Shown here piece after piece: positions 1 through 10,615 of a stretch of DNA of 64,000 bases. The position numbers and the translations under genes were made by a program. The number at the start of each line of letters is the position of its first letter. Positions within the stretch are counted from its first letter, which is position 1. The notes beneath the pieces were generated by a model that saw only the letters and a list, made by a program, of their open reading frames with translations, was not told where the DNA came from and ran no database searches. Source of the stretch: Zygaena filipendulae (taxonomy: Eukaryota; Arthropoda; Insecta; Lepidoptera; Zygaenidae); NCBI GenBank assembly GCA_907165275.2, contig CAJRBF020000013.1, forward strand, positions 124,001-188,000, given 5' to 3'.

Positions 1-252
1 TTCCGAGATAACTACACCGTGTTCTAACATATTTGGTTTGTTTTGCATATGCTCCACGAAACTATGTTTCATTTCGCTAAATCCGTATCCTAAACCTTCC
101 CTATGAGTTTGTCCCTTTAACGCTATTGGTTTATAAAGTCCGTTTAGATTTTTCCCTAGCTTCTCTCCTGGACGCCATCCCATCTTGCGCATTATTTCGT
201 AACCTCGATTCCTTATACCGCTGACTACGACCGGAATCTTTTTCGTAGCCAT
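1..252 (-). CDS. Start of gypsy pol with G-patch-like N-terminus (partial)
   Basis: The ATG at 252-250 overlaps the gag stop codon (TAATG, sharing base 252), which suggests termination-reinitiation. The first ~84 residues include MRKMGWRPGEKLGKN and a following GLGYG. Glycine-spaced patches of this kind match the G-patch, an RNA-binding motif found next to the protease in some retroviruses and insect gypsy elements. Protease, reverse transcriptase and integrase would lie outside the window. No ATG-independent frame evidence is available. The frame is open to the window edge. Confidence 0.55.
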   Translation of the reverse strand, partial: MATKKIPVVVSGIRNRGYEIMRKMGWRPGEKLGKNLNGLYKPIALKGQTHREGLGYGFSEMKHSFVEHMQNKPNMLEHGVVISE

Positions 253-1295
253 TAATTGTTTAAATTTGTGGTGTTTTCTGATCCCTGCACTTCCTCTAAG
301 CTAGCTGAAGTCATAGTTGATGTAGGTTTATTGGTTTTTACCTCGCTAGGTTTTTTCCAATCTTTCCTAAATTTATTTTGTATATCTCTCTTCCAACTAT
401 CGTTCGTAGTTGTTTTATAATTTTGATATCGTGGAGTCCGTTTTTCTACGACCCTATTGTCGTCCATGGTCCTCAAGAATTTAGTTACTTCCGCGATAGT
501 TTGATTTTTAGACCAAAACCACAAATCTTGTACGTTCGTAGGAAAATGTTTTATGATGTCCGATACTAAATCTTCTTCGGGTATTTGCCTAGTTAACATT
601 TTTGCCTGACCGACTAACTTAATCAAATGATCCGTCATTTTTGGGCATTTTTCCATGTCCCATTTATTGTACGCGATTTCCCTACGAATTTTATCCTGTT
701 CCGGCTTCCCCCAATACGTTTCTAAGAACTCTCGTTTAAAATCCGCGAAATTGAACCAAGCATCCTTGTATATTCTAGCCCAATCCTTCTCTTCCGATTT
801 GAGACAGTCTATCGCTATCTGTACTTCGCGTCCCTTAGTGTCGCGGCGTTTGTCGAAATACGATTCTAAATCCTCTATGAACGTAACCGGGTGTGACCTA
901 TCTGAGTTATAAAACTTCGGTTTATCATGCTGTAGATTAGCAATGTCACTAACGTAAATGATTTTTTCTTGAACTTCGGGTTCAGAGTTTTCTAACGAAT
1001 TTTCTAGGAATTTTTCCCCGTTTTCCTTAGATTGTTTTAATTCTTTGCCGAGAACGTCTATATTGTACTGCAATCGTTGCGTTGTACGTTGGATTAGTTT
1101 ATAAAGATTTTCGTAAGCTTTCCCTTTCGCTAGAGGAGCCTTTAGACTCTTACTACATTTTCGTTTACGCGGTGGTTTGACGCTTCCTACGTCGACCAAA
1201 ACCTCACTAGAATCACTATTTTCAGCGTCCGAACTATCGCCTTGTCGCTTACCCATTTTAAACGTTTTTAATTTTAATTGTTTTTTATTTATCAC
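252..1295 (-). CDS. gag: Gag polyprotein of gypsy element C
   Basis: 347 residues, intact. The N-terminal ~60 residues are basic and serine-rich (PPRKRKCSKS). Residues ~150-270 look like a retrotransposon Gag/capsid core: a tryptophan- and charge-rich helical region including FKREFLETYWGKPEQDK and then IPEEDLVSDIIKHFP. The C-terminal ~70 residues are basic and low in complexity. No CCHC zinc knuckle is seen. In this family Gag forms the cytoplasmic particle and packages element RNA. The start is the first ATG after the leader; a second ATG at codon 14 (MGKRQGDSS) is also possible. Pol follows through a TAATG overlap. Confidence 0.75.
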   Translation of the reverse strand: MINKKQLKLKTFKMGKRQGDSSDAENSDSSEVLVDVGSVKPPRKRKCSKSLKAPLAKGKAYENLYKLIQRTTQRLQYNIDVLGKELKQSKENGEKFLENSLENSEPEVQEKIIYVSDIANLQHDKPKFYNSDRSHPVTFIEDLESYFDKRRDTKGREVQIAIDCLKSEEKDWARIYKDAWFNFADFKREFLETYWGKPEQDKIRREIAYNKWDMEKCPKMTDHLIKLVGQAKMLTRQIPEEDLVSDIIKHFPTNVQDLWFWSKNQTIAEVTKFLRTMDDNRVVEKRTPRYQNYKTTTNDSWKRDIQNKFRKDWKKPSEVKTNKPTSTMTSASLEEVQGSENTTNLNN

Positions 1296-1669
1296 TTATC
1301 TCACTAATTTAAACGAACTAAAGAAATAAACTGATTTGAACTTCTAGATCGCGAACGAAAATGTTTTATAATTATTAAAAGTTTTTACGTATAATCACAC
1401 TAACACTAGCTGATCGACCTTGGACAATCTAATCGGTTAAAGTTTATTTTCTCACTGTCTAACGCTTCTATTCTTCAAGAGTTTTAACTTCAATATAAAT
1501 TTCCATTCCTTAGCAATCTGCAAAGAAATGCAAACTTATAATACCCCCCCCTGACTTTTATAATGCAAACACTTTCAGGCCGAAGTCCAATCTCAAGACC
1601 TTTCCATTTTCACAAGCAACAATTTGTAGGGATTTTACCCCTACTTGAAATTTACTTTAACTAGCCATG

Positions 1670-1687
1670 ATCCTGGTCACGGCACCA
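1670..1687 (-). promoter_or_regulatory. Primer-binding site for tRNA-His
   Basis: The minus strand reads TGGTGCCGTGACCAGGAT. From memory this is the complement of the 3' end of insect tRNA-His including CCA (18 nt). It sits three bases after the putative LTR end (GTTACA), as expected for the minus-strand DNA primer site. Confidence 0.7.
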
Positions 1688-1690
1688 ATT

Positions 1691-4375
1691 TGTAACTTAC
1701 CCCCCCTCGCGCGACTTTCTCCGATCTACTTCTTACTACGATGATCTCTAATTTGGCCTGATTGTCTAGTGGTTAGGACTCTAAATTCGTTGTGTGCAGT
1801 AACCTATGATTCTTTTAGGTTGAGATTGAACTATCGTCTTAGTATTTGCATCATAGTTTTTAGTTTTGGTTAAGTTTATAGCTAAGATTCTAAAGTTAAT
1901 ACATGAACGATCTCTAATTTATGCTTAGCGAATACACGGACGGTTTTAGATTAGTACACGGACGAATCCCTATTTTTATTGCTTTCGTGCGACCTCTTTC
2001 CTAACTTTAGGTGGATGATCTAATTTTAATCTATTTATGTGGATGATCTAGTTTTGTTAGTTTGTTTGTGACGACCTGCCTCCCTAACATTATATCGATG
2101 CCCTATTTTATTAGTTTGTTTTCCGGCCTAATCTATTGGCTTGTAGGCTAAGTTTGAATAATCTTGACCCTTATGTTTGTCTATCCCTACAATCTGTTTT
2201 AGTTTGTGTTTGTCGGTTTAACCCCGGTCAACATCTCGTCAAAAGCTACCATTCCTGGCTCAGATGGCTCAGACATTGCCAGGACGCATAAATATATATA
2301 ATAAACCACCCAGACGATTCTATTCCAAGGTCGACCAGATTTTGTCCCCTCAGCATGACGCAAGCATTGGCCACAGGAACCTCAAGTACTACGTGAAATG
2401 ATTGTTGGCACTGCAACCAATCCCGACGTCAAACCGAAGGTAAGGCTTCCAGTTAATACATAAGTATTCGCCGGAAGGTGGTATAGCCCCTCCTGCGCTA
2501 TTCCACGGTGATGACCATCCAGCACAATGCCTTCGTCACCTCCCCCAACCTGTTTCACAAGGTAGAGGATCATTCTAGATGGTTACATCTAAGATCATTC
2601 ACCAGCGTCCGTTTCAGGAATCCAGTGAGGAGACTGTACGTCCCCAGTCCGAAGACTACCGCCGCGTTGGAGCCATGGTGAGCCCTTGAATATGTGCCAG
2701 CCCGAAGACCAGGGTTGGGTGGGACCACCACAAACCAAACCCCAGCACAGTGATCCAAAATTGTATGTGTGTGTTGTCGGAGACCAATCTCTCCATGGAA
2801 CCTGGAACTTCAGCTGATGAACTCTCTGTCATACTGCAAGCAGTGAGGCCGTAGCCTAGCCGTAGCTGTAGAGTTGAATGGCTCTCTCTCCCCTGTGAAC
2901 CCACTCGGGCATCCAACTCGTTCTGCCACATCAGAACATTGGCAAGCACATCGTGTTGAAAAACACAAAGGTTGCCGAGAATCTAGCGTCAGCGACGAGG
3001 TCGCCAACAGCCGATCCCCCAGCCTCTGCACAACGGTCTCGATCGCAAGGCGCAGGGACCTACGTAAGCATACATGTGGTTGCGAGTCACAGTAGCTCCA
3101 GTCTGTCTCCGCAGCCAGCAATCGAGCCACAGAGCGCATTGGCCCATCGATAATATTTGTAATAAAAAGAAAGGTAAAACAGAAAGAAGAGCGAACAACC
3201 CTTCCCTGGTGTAGGAGAGGGCCGGCATCTCCAGTCAGCCGCATCGGTGATATGTAGATTGAATAACACGGAAGGCGTTGTTATTCAAGGTAAGGTACAA
3301 GGCGCACAACGAAACTCGTCACGGCGCAGATGACTCAAGGCGCGGATTTTTACCCATCTACGCCATCATACGCTCGCGACGTGCAATGTCCAACCGTTCA
3401 AGATTAGAGTTCCGTTTGCTTCGAGCCTATTTGGTACTGTGATTTGAGATCCTTCCTCGTGACTAATGTTTTCAGGTCTACGCTCGAGATATCCTAACGG
3501 ACGTCAAGTGCACTGACAGACCTTCGCACAAAAACATTAAACCACTCTGCGCTGTCGCTCGCTCAACAAGACTATTCGTAACGAACCGTCTTTTGTAATG
3601 ATAAAAATCAATACAAATATTCTACTCAAAGCATCTCGTTCACGAGGCGCATCGGCCCACATACGCTTTCATGCGACCACCAAGTATCACAATCGCGCAT
3701 GCTCGCCTCTGCACAACGCAATCAGGACACAATGCGTAATGACGAAACTTCCAGGTCGCGTGTACGAATCCTTGCACAAACCGATAAATCGTTCTGCGCG
3801 CAGACCGCTCGACCACGACGTACTTTGCATGTATATTATTTATTAAAAAATTTGTATGAGAAAATAAATTTTATGTTTGATAAATGTGCAATAATATTAT
3901 ATTTATTGTCCCTTAGACGTTCCCTCCCCAGCGCATTCGTTTATTATTACACTATTATCAATTTACTTTCCCAACAAACTTTTGTCGTCAGGACATTTTT
4001 TCACCTCCGTATTCCCCGTAGATATACGGCCCGTGGATACTGGCGGTGCGTTCGGCCCTGTATTCCGAGACGCCTGCATGGGGGGATTCGCGTTTTCTAA
4101 CTTGCTCCTATACTCCCGAAATTCAATATACATTTGGTATTCCCTAATACAAGCACTTTCCTTCATATAATATTTTGTCCTAACTTCTTTAGTTTAAGAG
4201 TTATTATTGATAAACGTACTAAAACTTGTTTTCGATGTTATTTGAACCGCAATGTCCTCTAATATGTTTTAAATGTAATTTTATAGGTGTATTTTATTAT
4301 CTTCTATACTTTAATAATTATTTAAGATTTTAATTATAACCAAAAAAATTTTGTAGGACCTTATGGGTCGTCACA
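1691..4375 (-). repeat. Putative long LTR (~2.7 kb) of element C
   Basis: On the plus strand the segment starts TGTAACTTACC directly beside the primer site and ends GGGTCGTCACA. On the element strand it therefore begins TGTGACGACCC and ends GTTACA, giving TG...CA ends. It holds no convincing coding region. Internal short repeats are visible (TGGATGATCTA at ~2012 and ~2040). Only one copy is in the window, so the outer boundary is an inference. Confidence 0.4.
1754..1825 (+). other. Degenerate tRNA-His-like sequence inside the LTR
   Basis: The plus strand carries GGCCTGATTGTCTAGTGGTT followed by AGGACTC, then GTTGTG and GCAGTAACC. These match the acceptor/D-arm, anticodon loop (GTG) and variable/T-arm start of an insect tRNA-His in order. 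The T arm and the 3' acceptor are decayed and no cloverleaf can form, so this is a relic and not a tRNA gene. It lies ~65 nt from a tRNA-His primer site, on the opposite strand to the element. Confidence 0.5.
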
Positions 4376-5742
4376 CTATCATCGGTGCCCGGATCACACG
4401 ATTTGGTGAGCAGTATTCATTTTGGTTTGATTCTAGTGCTGATTGTCTCCTAATTAAAGAGACCTATCTAATTTAAACTTGTTAGAGAAGTACCTACAAT
4501 ATCTTAAATATTGTGTGATTTGAAAGTTTTATCCCAGGTATCAAACGATAAATTTCTAGCTGCAAAACTGAAATTGGAAACGAACTAAGGTTAACCGAAA
4601 CAATTTCATTCCAATTAAAAAAAAAAAATATGGCCCTCCCAGAGTAAAAATGCTCAATATTAGTCCTTATTAATGGTAGTTAGAACACTTAATACGTTAC
4701 AGTCGGGTAAAGTATGGGTTGGGTAGGAGTATGGAAGAAAAAAAAAAGGGTCACTGTTTAAGTATCGATTCAAAAGCTACGTAACAAATGATAACAAAAA
4801 AATTGTTTCTGTTATTGATAATTCAATGAATATTGATGAATACCTACTGTGGATGGATATCATAATGTTCAATCTAATTAGTATAGTACTATGAAATTTA
4901 ACGTCAATTAATGATATGAAGACAAAAACTGGACTACAAAACTGTCTGTCTATATTCTGATTTCTGTTGCTGAAAATTTAATACCTATTTTTTTTTGGCC
5001 TAATTATGTTTAAACCTTTATTGAAAGAAAGTCAGTCACATGCTTTTGATGGTGGTGATGTTCTGCAGACTTTGGCTGCTTGATCATTGTTGTAAGTTAT
5101 TGTAATCCGAGGCAGGAACTAAATAAGACATGAATAATATTTGATAATTTTATTATTTGTGATTGAAGTTTTGACAAAATTGATTATAGGGACAATTTCG
5201 TTGAATATCTTAGAAAAGAATGATGTTGTATGTCGAAGTCATAGAAAATAAAATTACCTACTGCGTGATCGAATCAATGTTGAATTGTTGAATAATCTTC
5301 TTTTGTTTAACATGTACTTAATATTTTATCTTCTTTTATTCGTGAGGAAGAAAGAGATTCGAAATTTATGATTTTAATTATATTTCAAAGATTGAACTAG
5401 AATGTAAGTGAGACTACTGATGCAGCCGTTCCTTAATAAAGACAGTGAATAATTTCATAATCTAACACAAATAGTGACGATTTCCGTAACTACAAGGCAC
5501 AGGGGTTCATATTGATACGTATTTCAAGCTCTTTTATTATATAACCATATTATTATACAAAAAGTACTGAACATTTTTTAATTGTATCATCCAAGTTCGA
5601 AATTGACTACTTCGTGGTTTATAACTAAAATATCAGTCGTGTGTGTCTATGTCTGTTTTAAATATGTGATAAACAACGTGGTAGCTACATGCACTGTATG
5701 TAGGTTACCTGAATGATGTGGTGGCTATTGGGTGTCTAAACA

Positions 5743-5852
5743 GCGAGGTGGCCATTTAGATGATGTCTATGAAGAATGAATGGTGGATTGTTTATGAAGG
5801 CGAGGTGGCCTTAGATGACGATGCTATAGTTTGATGAAAAGGCGAGGTGGCC
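5743..5852 (+). repeat. Imperfect minisatellite, GCGAGGTGGCC core
   Basis: The core GCGAGGTGGCC occurs at about 5743, 5800 and 5842, separated by 40-60 bases of degenerate GATG/TGAAG sequence. The last two copies share GGCGAGGTGGCCTTAG. Confidence 0.6.
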
Positions 5853-6562
5853 TTAGGTAGTAACCAGAGGGGTGGAACTTTACATGAGGAGATCCAAATA
5901 ACAATATGGAATTTACTAAAATTCTGTTCTCATGAGTAATGAATTAGTTGACTCTTTGTTTTGTTTTGTTAGGAAATCTATCAAGCATAACCGTAATATG
6001 TCAACAAGTATAACGTTTCGAGACTCATGCTATCGCAAGCTCTTGAGTTACAGATATTAAGTGGGTCAAAACTTTTTCTTACTCAGCGTTAAGTATGCGT
6101 AAAGGATGTATATCAAAGTCTTTGTTATTTTAACTTTGAATAGGTAATTTATTGTTTTCCGTCAAGCATTGTATTGTTAGTATTTCGTGAAAGTGTGTAC
6201 TTGATATTAGTAAACATTTATTTTATGAGACCGTGCACTTGATAGGTGTAACTAGTAAACATTCCCGATGGAGCAATTTTTTTTTGTTTGTTCTAAAAAC
6301 TCTTCTTGACAAATGTTATTTAACTTGGATAGGAAGTTAAATCATTTCCCAGGCTTAACCTTGATGAACGTTATTGTACATCTGTTGTAACAAATAAATT
6401 AAAATAACAGTATGAAAGGGGTATGTGTATTAGAAATGACTATACATGTGAAACATATTCATTGGGAATATATGGGTTGTGGATACTTTAACGTACGTAA
6501 CGTACCTACGTGCATACTTACAACCCATGTCCAATTTCTGTTTTTAGTAACTAAAAACATAT

Positions 6563-6606
6563 GCGTCGAATTGAGAACCTCCTCCTTTTTGGGAAGTCGG
6601 TTAAAA
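6563..6606 (+). repeat. Dispersed Lepidoptera repeat tail
   Basis: Contains GAGAACCTCCTCCTTTTT followed by GAAGTCGGTTAAAA. I recall this combination as an abundant dispersed repeat in moth and butterfly genomes. Element boundaries are not resolved. Confidence 0.5.
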
Positions 6607-7551
6607 ATTACTTCAGGTGAATAGTGTGTAGCAAGTATATTAATAATCATACGTCGATACATTGACACGGTATTATAGGTTACCGACCATACATTAAAAA
6701 TCCAATGTTATTGAAATTCGTCAAAGAAATAGTGATGTGGAAGACGATATTGATGATATTTATTTTTATACGGTAAATTATTTAATAATACAACCAAGCG
6801 CGAAGACTAGAGGGTTTAAGCGATGTGGGATTTAAAAATTTGTGCGACAGTTTTAAAATCGACAATAATGTTTGTTTATTGTTTATTATTTGTTTTAGTT
6901 TATATTGGGTTTTTTATGCCTGGAATAAAAAGATTTATTATTTATTATTATAAAATAAAATCTTTGATTAGTGGAAATTTAATAGAATTATGTTGAATGT
7001 AAGTTGGTTCCAAACGGAGTGTTGTAAGCAATTTTTTTTAAGGCTTTGTTATGTAGGTACTACTAGTAGTTTAATATGCGGCCGGACAAGTGTTGAGTAG
7101 ATTTTTAATTTCGTGGCAGAAAAAAGGTTGGCACATCTGTTAAGTACAGAACTCAATGCGTTGATTGTTCTGATACCTCTTAGGCGTAGAATGTCAGGGT
7201 GATTATTCCAATAAGTTTGCTGTCCATAATGAGATTAAGAGATCAAGGTAGGTATTTGACGTTTGTCTTCCGTAGAATGAGTAATCTATCGGTTTTAAGT
7301 TGCAATTTGGGTTACAAACGCATTCCTCTGTTTTCGCAATATTAAGTTTTAGTTTCCATTTTTTTTTTAAAGTAAGAATACAATCATTCAAGGAACAATT
7401 GCTGACAGTGACCTCGAACGTCATAGAGCGAGATCGGTAGAGTTGCCAGCTAAAATCGATATATGTATTTGTACCCAAAATCGGTATTTGAAAATTAAAT
7501 TCAATATTCAATCAAATTCGTTTATTTATTGAAAAAAAAAAAAAAAAAAAC

Positions 7552-7966
7552 TTACAGACAACTTAAGACATACTTAAGTATATTTTTTTTTTTAAACCAA
7601 AATTCTTTGACCATAGCCGCGGTCATCTTCGAATTAATTTCAAAATCATAACAATTAGCTGTATTAAAGAGTCGTTTTGCATGTAATAGATCAGTGATTG
7701 ATTCAGTAGACAGCCTATTTCGCTGTCTTGTTTTCAAAAGATTTATATGTGAAAATATGCATTCAACGTTAGCGGGTGAATGGGGAAATGATAAAATATT
7801 AAAGATGAAATTAGACAAAAAAGGAAACATTTGAGTTTCATCGCCACGCTTTAGTAAACTTACTTCATCCCAAAATAGTTTTACATCATCAGGAAATGTT
7901 TTGATTTGTTCACAATTTCTTAAAATGCGCCACTCTGTATCAATTTCCTGGAAATCATTGCTCTGA
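7552..7966 (-). pseudogene. hAT transposase C-terminal fragment
   Basis: The minus-strand frame from about 7966 to 7552 carries the hAT C-terminal dimerisation signature: SFPHSPANVECIFSHINLLK followed by TRQRNRLSTESITDLLHAKR. The S-x-A-x-V-E-x-x-F core and the N/T-x-x-R-N-R-L-S motif are typical of cut-and-paste hAT transposases. The frame is open upstream through a plausible helical region (TEWRILRNC, FWDEVSLLKR) until a short tandem duplication at 7959. Catalytic D and E residues and the BED finger are missing, so this is a remnant. No terminal inverted repeats were found. Confidence 0.7.
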
Positions 7967-8018
7967 ATGGAAAAAGAGCCTACTCATATGCTCTGAATGG
8001 GAAAGAGCCTACTCATAA
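7959..8018 (+). repeat. 30-bp tandem duplication
   Basis: Two adjacent ~30-bp copies begin TGCTCTGAATGG and end CCTACTCATA (about 7959-7988 and 7989-8018) and differ at one or two bases. The duplication marks the 5' limit of the hAT remnant. Confidence 0.75.
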
Positions 8019-8284
8019 GAACTATCGAAGCAGTTTTGCCAATTTTAACACTTTTTTTGGATCAATATTGTCTAAACCTTTTATTGGTTTATTTTTTTCA
8101 ATGGTAACCACGTGGTTATTTGTTTACAAGCTTCGATATAAAAATAAATGAAAGGAGTTGCCAACTTAAAAGTATAAAATCGGTAGGAAAATCTGCAGAA
8201 TTCTCATGTATACTCTGAAATCGCAGAAAAATCGTAATATTTCGATATCTCAGTAGAACAGAGCCCATATCAGTAGAAATACCG

Positions 8285-8710
8285 AAAAATCGATAGGTTC
8301 GAGACCAGTGATTGCAGACGTTGAACAATAAGATCGATATCTTTAGATGATGTAAATAAAGCTGTGTCGCCTGCAAAATCTGTGAGTTGTGTATGAGGTT
8401 GTTTAGGTATGTCATTTATGTACAGGAGAAAAAGATAGGGCCCTAAAGGGTTAAGGAATGTGTGCCGACATTAACTGAAAAAAAAGGCGATCCTGTAAAT
8501 ATGACTGAATAAGTTTTACAAGACTAAAAAGGATTTTCTAGCCTGTGCAATAACTCATCGTGCCACACAGTGTCAAATGCCTTCTCAGTGTCTAATAGGA
8601 ACATTCCGGTAGAGTTACCTAGGTTGAGATTGTGGGAAATCTGTTCAGTCACTCTAGTCAGGTGCTGTGATGTCTAATGGGAAAACCGAATTGCACATGG
8701 TCTATGACTT
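8285..8710 (-). pseudogene. Jockey-type LINE reverse transcriptase fragment
   Basis: The minus strand encodes GMFLLDTEKAFDTVWHDEL (palm motif A region), then GPYLFLLYINDIPKQPHT, and DFAGDTALF in place of the F-A-D-D-T catalytic box. These are reverse transcriptase motifs of Jockey-clade LINEs in the right order. The frame is interrupted by several shifts and the second catalytic aspartate region is altered (DFAGD), so the fragment is dead. The endonuclease, ORF1 and 3' tail are absent. Confidence 0.7.
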
Positions 8711-9580
8711 GAAGGAATGACAGCGTAATAACTTCAGCAATTTTCCATTGAGAGGGAAAATACCCAATTTCGAATATTATCGTAAAAGGAATTAGCAAGG
8801 ATGCTGCAATTTTCTTGCATAGAATGATGTAGCCATAGTTCCGTTTGAGCTCTTGAGAGATGGTACAGAGGCAGTGTTTAATATTTATATGAAAGATGAA
8901 GCTATTGCGCCGAAGTTGTAACGATCACCTTATTTTTGTCAGGAGTGGCCGAACTATGTTACCCAATTAGTTTTTGTTTTCACAGATGACGATGATGCCT
9001 GTGACTGTTCGTCAAACAACATCACACGAGGACGTGTGAGGCGTCAGAATGGCCGTGTCGGAGGAAGTAGTTTGAAACGAGTTGATTGTTTATTTTATAA
9101 CCAAAAGTACTTTGCCATTATGTAAATCTTATTATTTTCTAACAATCATTGTATTGTATTTAGTAACACGTCATACACGTCCAATCAGAGATTGTATTTA
9201 CAGTATCACGTCATTTAAATATCCAATGAGAGCAGAGGACTAGCCTAGAGCAGGGTCGAGGCGCGATCTTAACGTTGCCCGGAGAGGGGTTACTATAAGA
9301 AGGATGGTGTGAGATCGAGGAGGATCATTATTGTGGGAATTACGTTGCATTGGGCTAAGTTAGATCTGTGTCGCGAACCTGCTGCTCGGATATAAATTCT
9401 TTAATAATGTTTTATAAATTCTTTAATAATTAATATCATAGTAAATTATTAGATTGTTGTGTTAAATAAATAAAACAATAATATACAGTGAATATCTTGA
9501 TTTGTGCTTGCATTGAACCCCGATAACGTCCACAAGATCAGTAATTAGCATCAGTAGTTATAAAATAACTAAGTAAATGG
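8711..9580. other. Non-coding stretch, possible solo LTR
   Basis: No gene is supported. From about 9056 (TGTCGGAGG) to 9534 (AACGTCCACA) the plus strand has TG/CA ends, a TATA-like motif (~9292), AATAAATAAAA (~9466) and a small internal duplication (ATAAATTCTTTAATAAT twice, near 9410), all LTR-like. No second copy, primer site or target duplication was found. Confidence 0.35.
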
Positions 9581-9958
9581 TCATTCTCCGACATATAGAT
9601 AATTGCGTGAGCGCACTTCAATTATTACGTTGTCAACAAGAGGTGTACGCGGAGCGGGCGACGGCGGCGCGAGCGCGCCAGCGGCGGAGGGGCGCGGGGC
9701 AGCAGCCAGGTCGCGTCTCACCGCCACTAGAACGCCGCCCCCGTCCCGCCGCCCGCTCAGCTCCCGATCACGGTCGCATCGAAAGACTCGATAGCGCAAG
9801 TCAATGAATTCATTATCCGAAATGTCACTATGTAGCCACGTTTCCGTTAATATGATTACGTCATAGTTATGAGCCAAAATATTCATATAAAGTGTATGTA
9901 GCTTGGTTCTAACCCCCCGACAGTTCTGGTAGTACACAGAAATGAACTTATTATCCAT
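9581..9958 (-). pseudogene. LINE ORF2, endonuclease N-terminus only
   Basis: The first ~125 residues of an apurinic-like (EEP) endonuclease/reverse transcriptase. YYQNCRGVRTKL is the usual opening (N and R of the first motif) and ILTETWLHSDISDNEF carries the catalytic glutamate block. A G-rich loop with a very GC-rich, alanine/proline-rich insert (9650-9790) follows. The frame stops at 9581, before the D-x-N and S-D-H motifs. In this family the enzyme nicks the target and primes reverse transcription. Non-functional. Confidence 0.7.
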
Positions 9959-10615
9959 AAAATAAAAGAATTAAATGATTAACGATATGTATGTTTATAA
10001 CAAAAGAAATTAGATTCTTATTATTCGACTCTTTTGTAAAAATAACAGAAAAAGTTATAAAAAAAAAAACAAAAAAAGTTGTAGTTACTAGTAGGTAATA
10101 ATTGTAGTTTAATTTAAAACTTTTAAACTCAAATTCTGGCATTTTTATCCGTACCCGTGTGGTATTTATGTAAATCAAAAATGATAAAAATAGAACAGTA
10201 TTAACAGACTAGTCGAACTTATCAGTACCATAAGAGTAAGTAGTAATACAAGAAAAATACCTATAGTATCTAGCAATACAGCAATGCACCGCATACATCC
10301 ATATCTCTGTACAATAGTATAGCTCACCACCAGTGCAGCCGAAGGTCGCATCGGTTTGTACAAGGTATGCGCCCATTTGATAGACAAATACGAGTAGTGC
10401 TAGTTTAATGCCTTTGAACAGAATAATAATAATAATCATTAATATTGATTTTGTGCCAACATCACTATAAAAACAAATAAAAAAGTAAAAAAGTAGAAAA
10501 AGGTGCACCGAAAGCCTAATTAAAATAAGTAATTTTTTTTTAATGATCATAGCACAGTACATATAACCGCCGCGGCTGCAATGATATAATAATATGATAA
10601 AGAAAAGAAAAAAAA

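Larger units (their letters stand above)
1..4375 (-). mobile_element. Ty3/gypsy LTR retrotransposon (element C), 5' half, cut by window edge
   Basis: Read on the minus strand the order is long LTR (4375 to 1691), primer-binding site (1687 to 1670), leader, gag (1295 to 252) and the start of pol (252 to 1, leaving the window). This is the standard 5' layout of a Ty3/gypsy element. The second LTR would lie to the left of the window, so the LTR bounds rest only on TG/CA ends and the adjacent primer site. Confidence 0.7.
4376..7551. other. Non-coding AT-rich stretch, no gene seen
   Basis: About 3.2 kb of AT-rich sequence with only short random frames. It contains a small minisatellite (5743-5852), a Lepidoptera-type dispersed repeat (about 6563-6606) and homopolymer tracts. 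The ~100-codon minus-strand frame at 7203-7511 has no recognisable domain and biased composition. Confidence 0.7.

Noticed and set aside
1754..1825. Functional tRNA-His gene
   Set aside because: The D-arm and anticodon loop fit, but the T arm is decayed and the acceptor stem cannot pair. It is a relic.
2382..4170. Overlapping 60-145-codon frames on both strands
   Set aside because: Inside the putative LTR of element C; no domain, no consistent codon use, mutually overlapping.
9056..9534. Solo LTR
   Set aside because: TG/CA ends and a poly(A)-like signal are suggestive, but there is no second copy, primer site or target duplication in the window. Mentioned only as a possibility.
9951..10562. 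Three short minus-strand frames between LINE ORF1 and ORF2
   Set aside because: AT-rich, hydrophobic translation typical of non-coding poly(A/T) sequence; the spacer is better read as untranslated.
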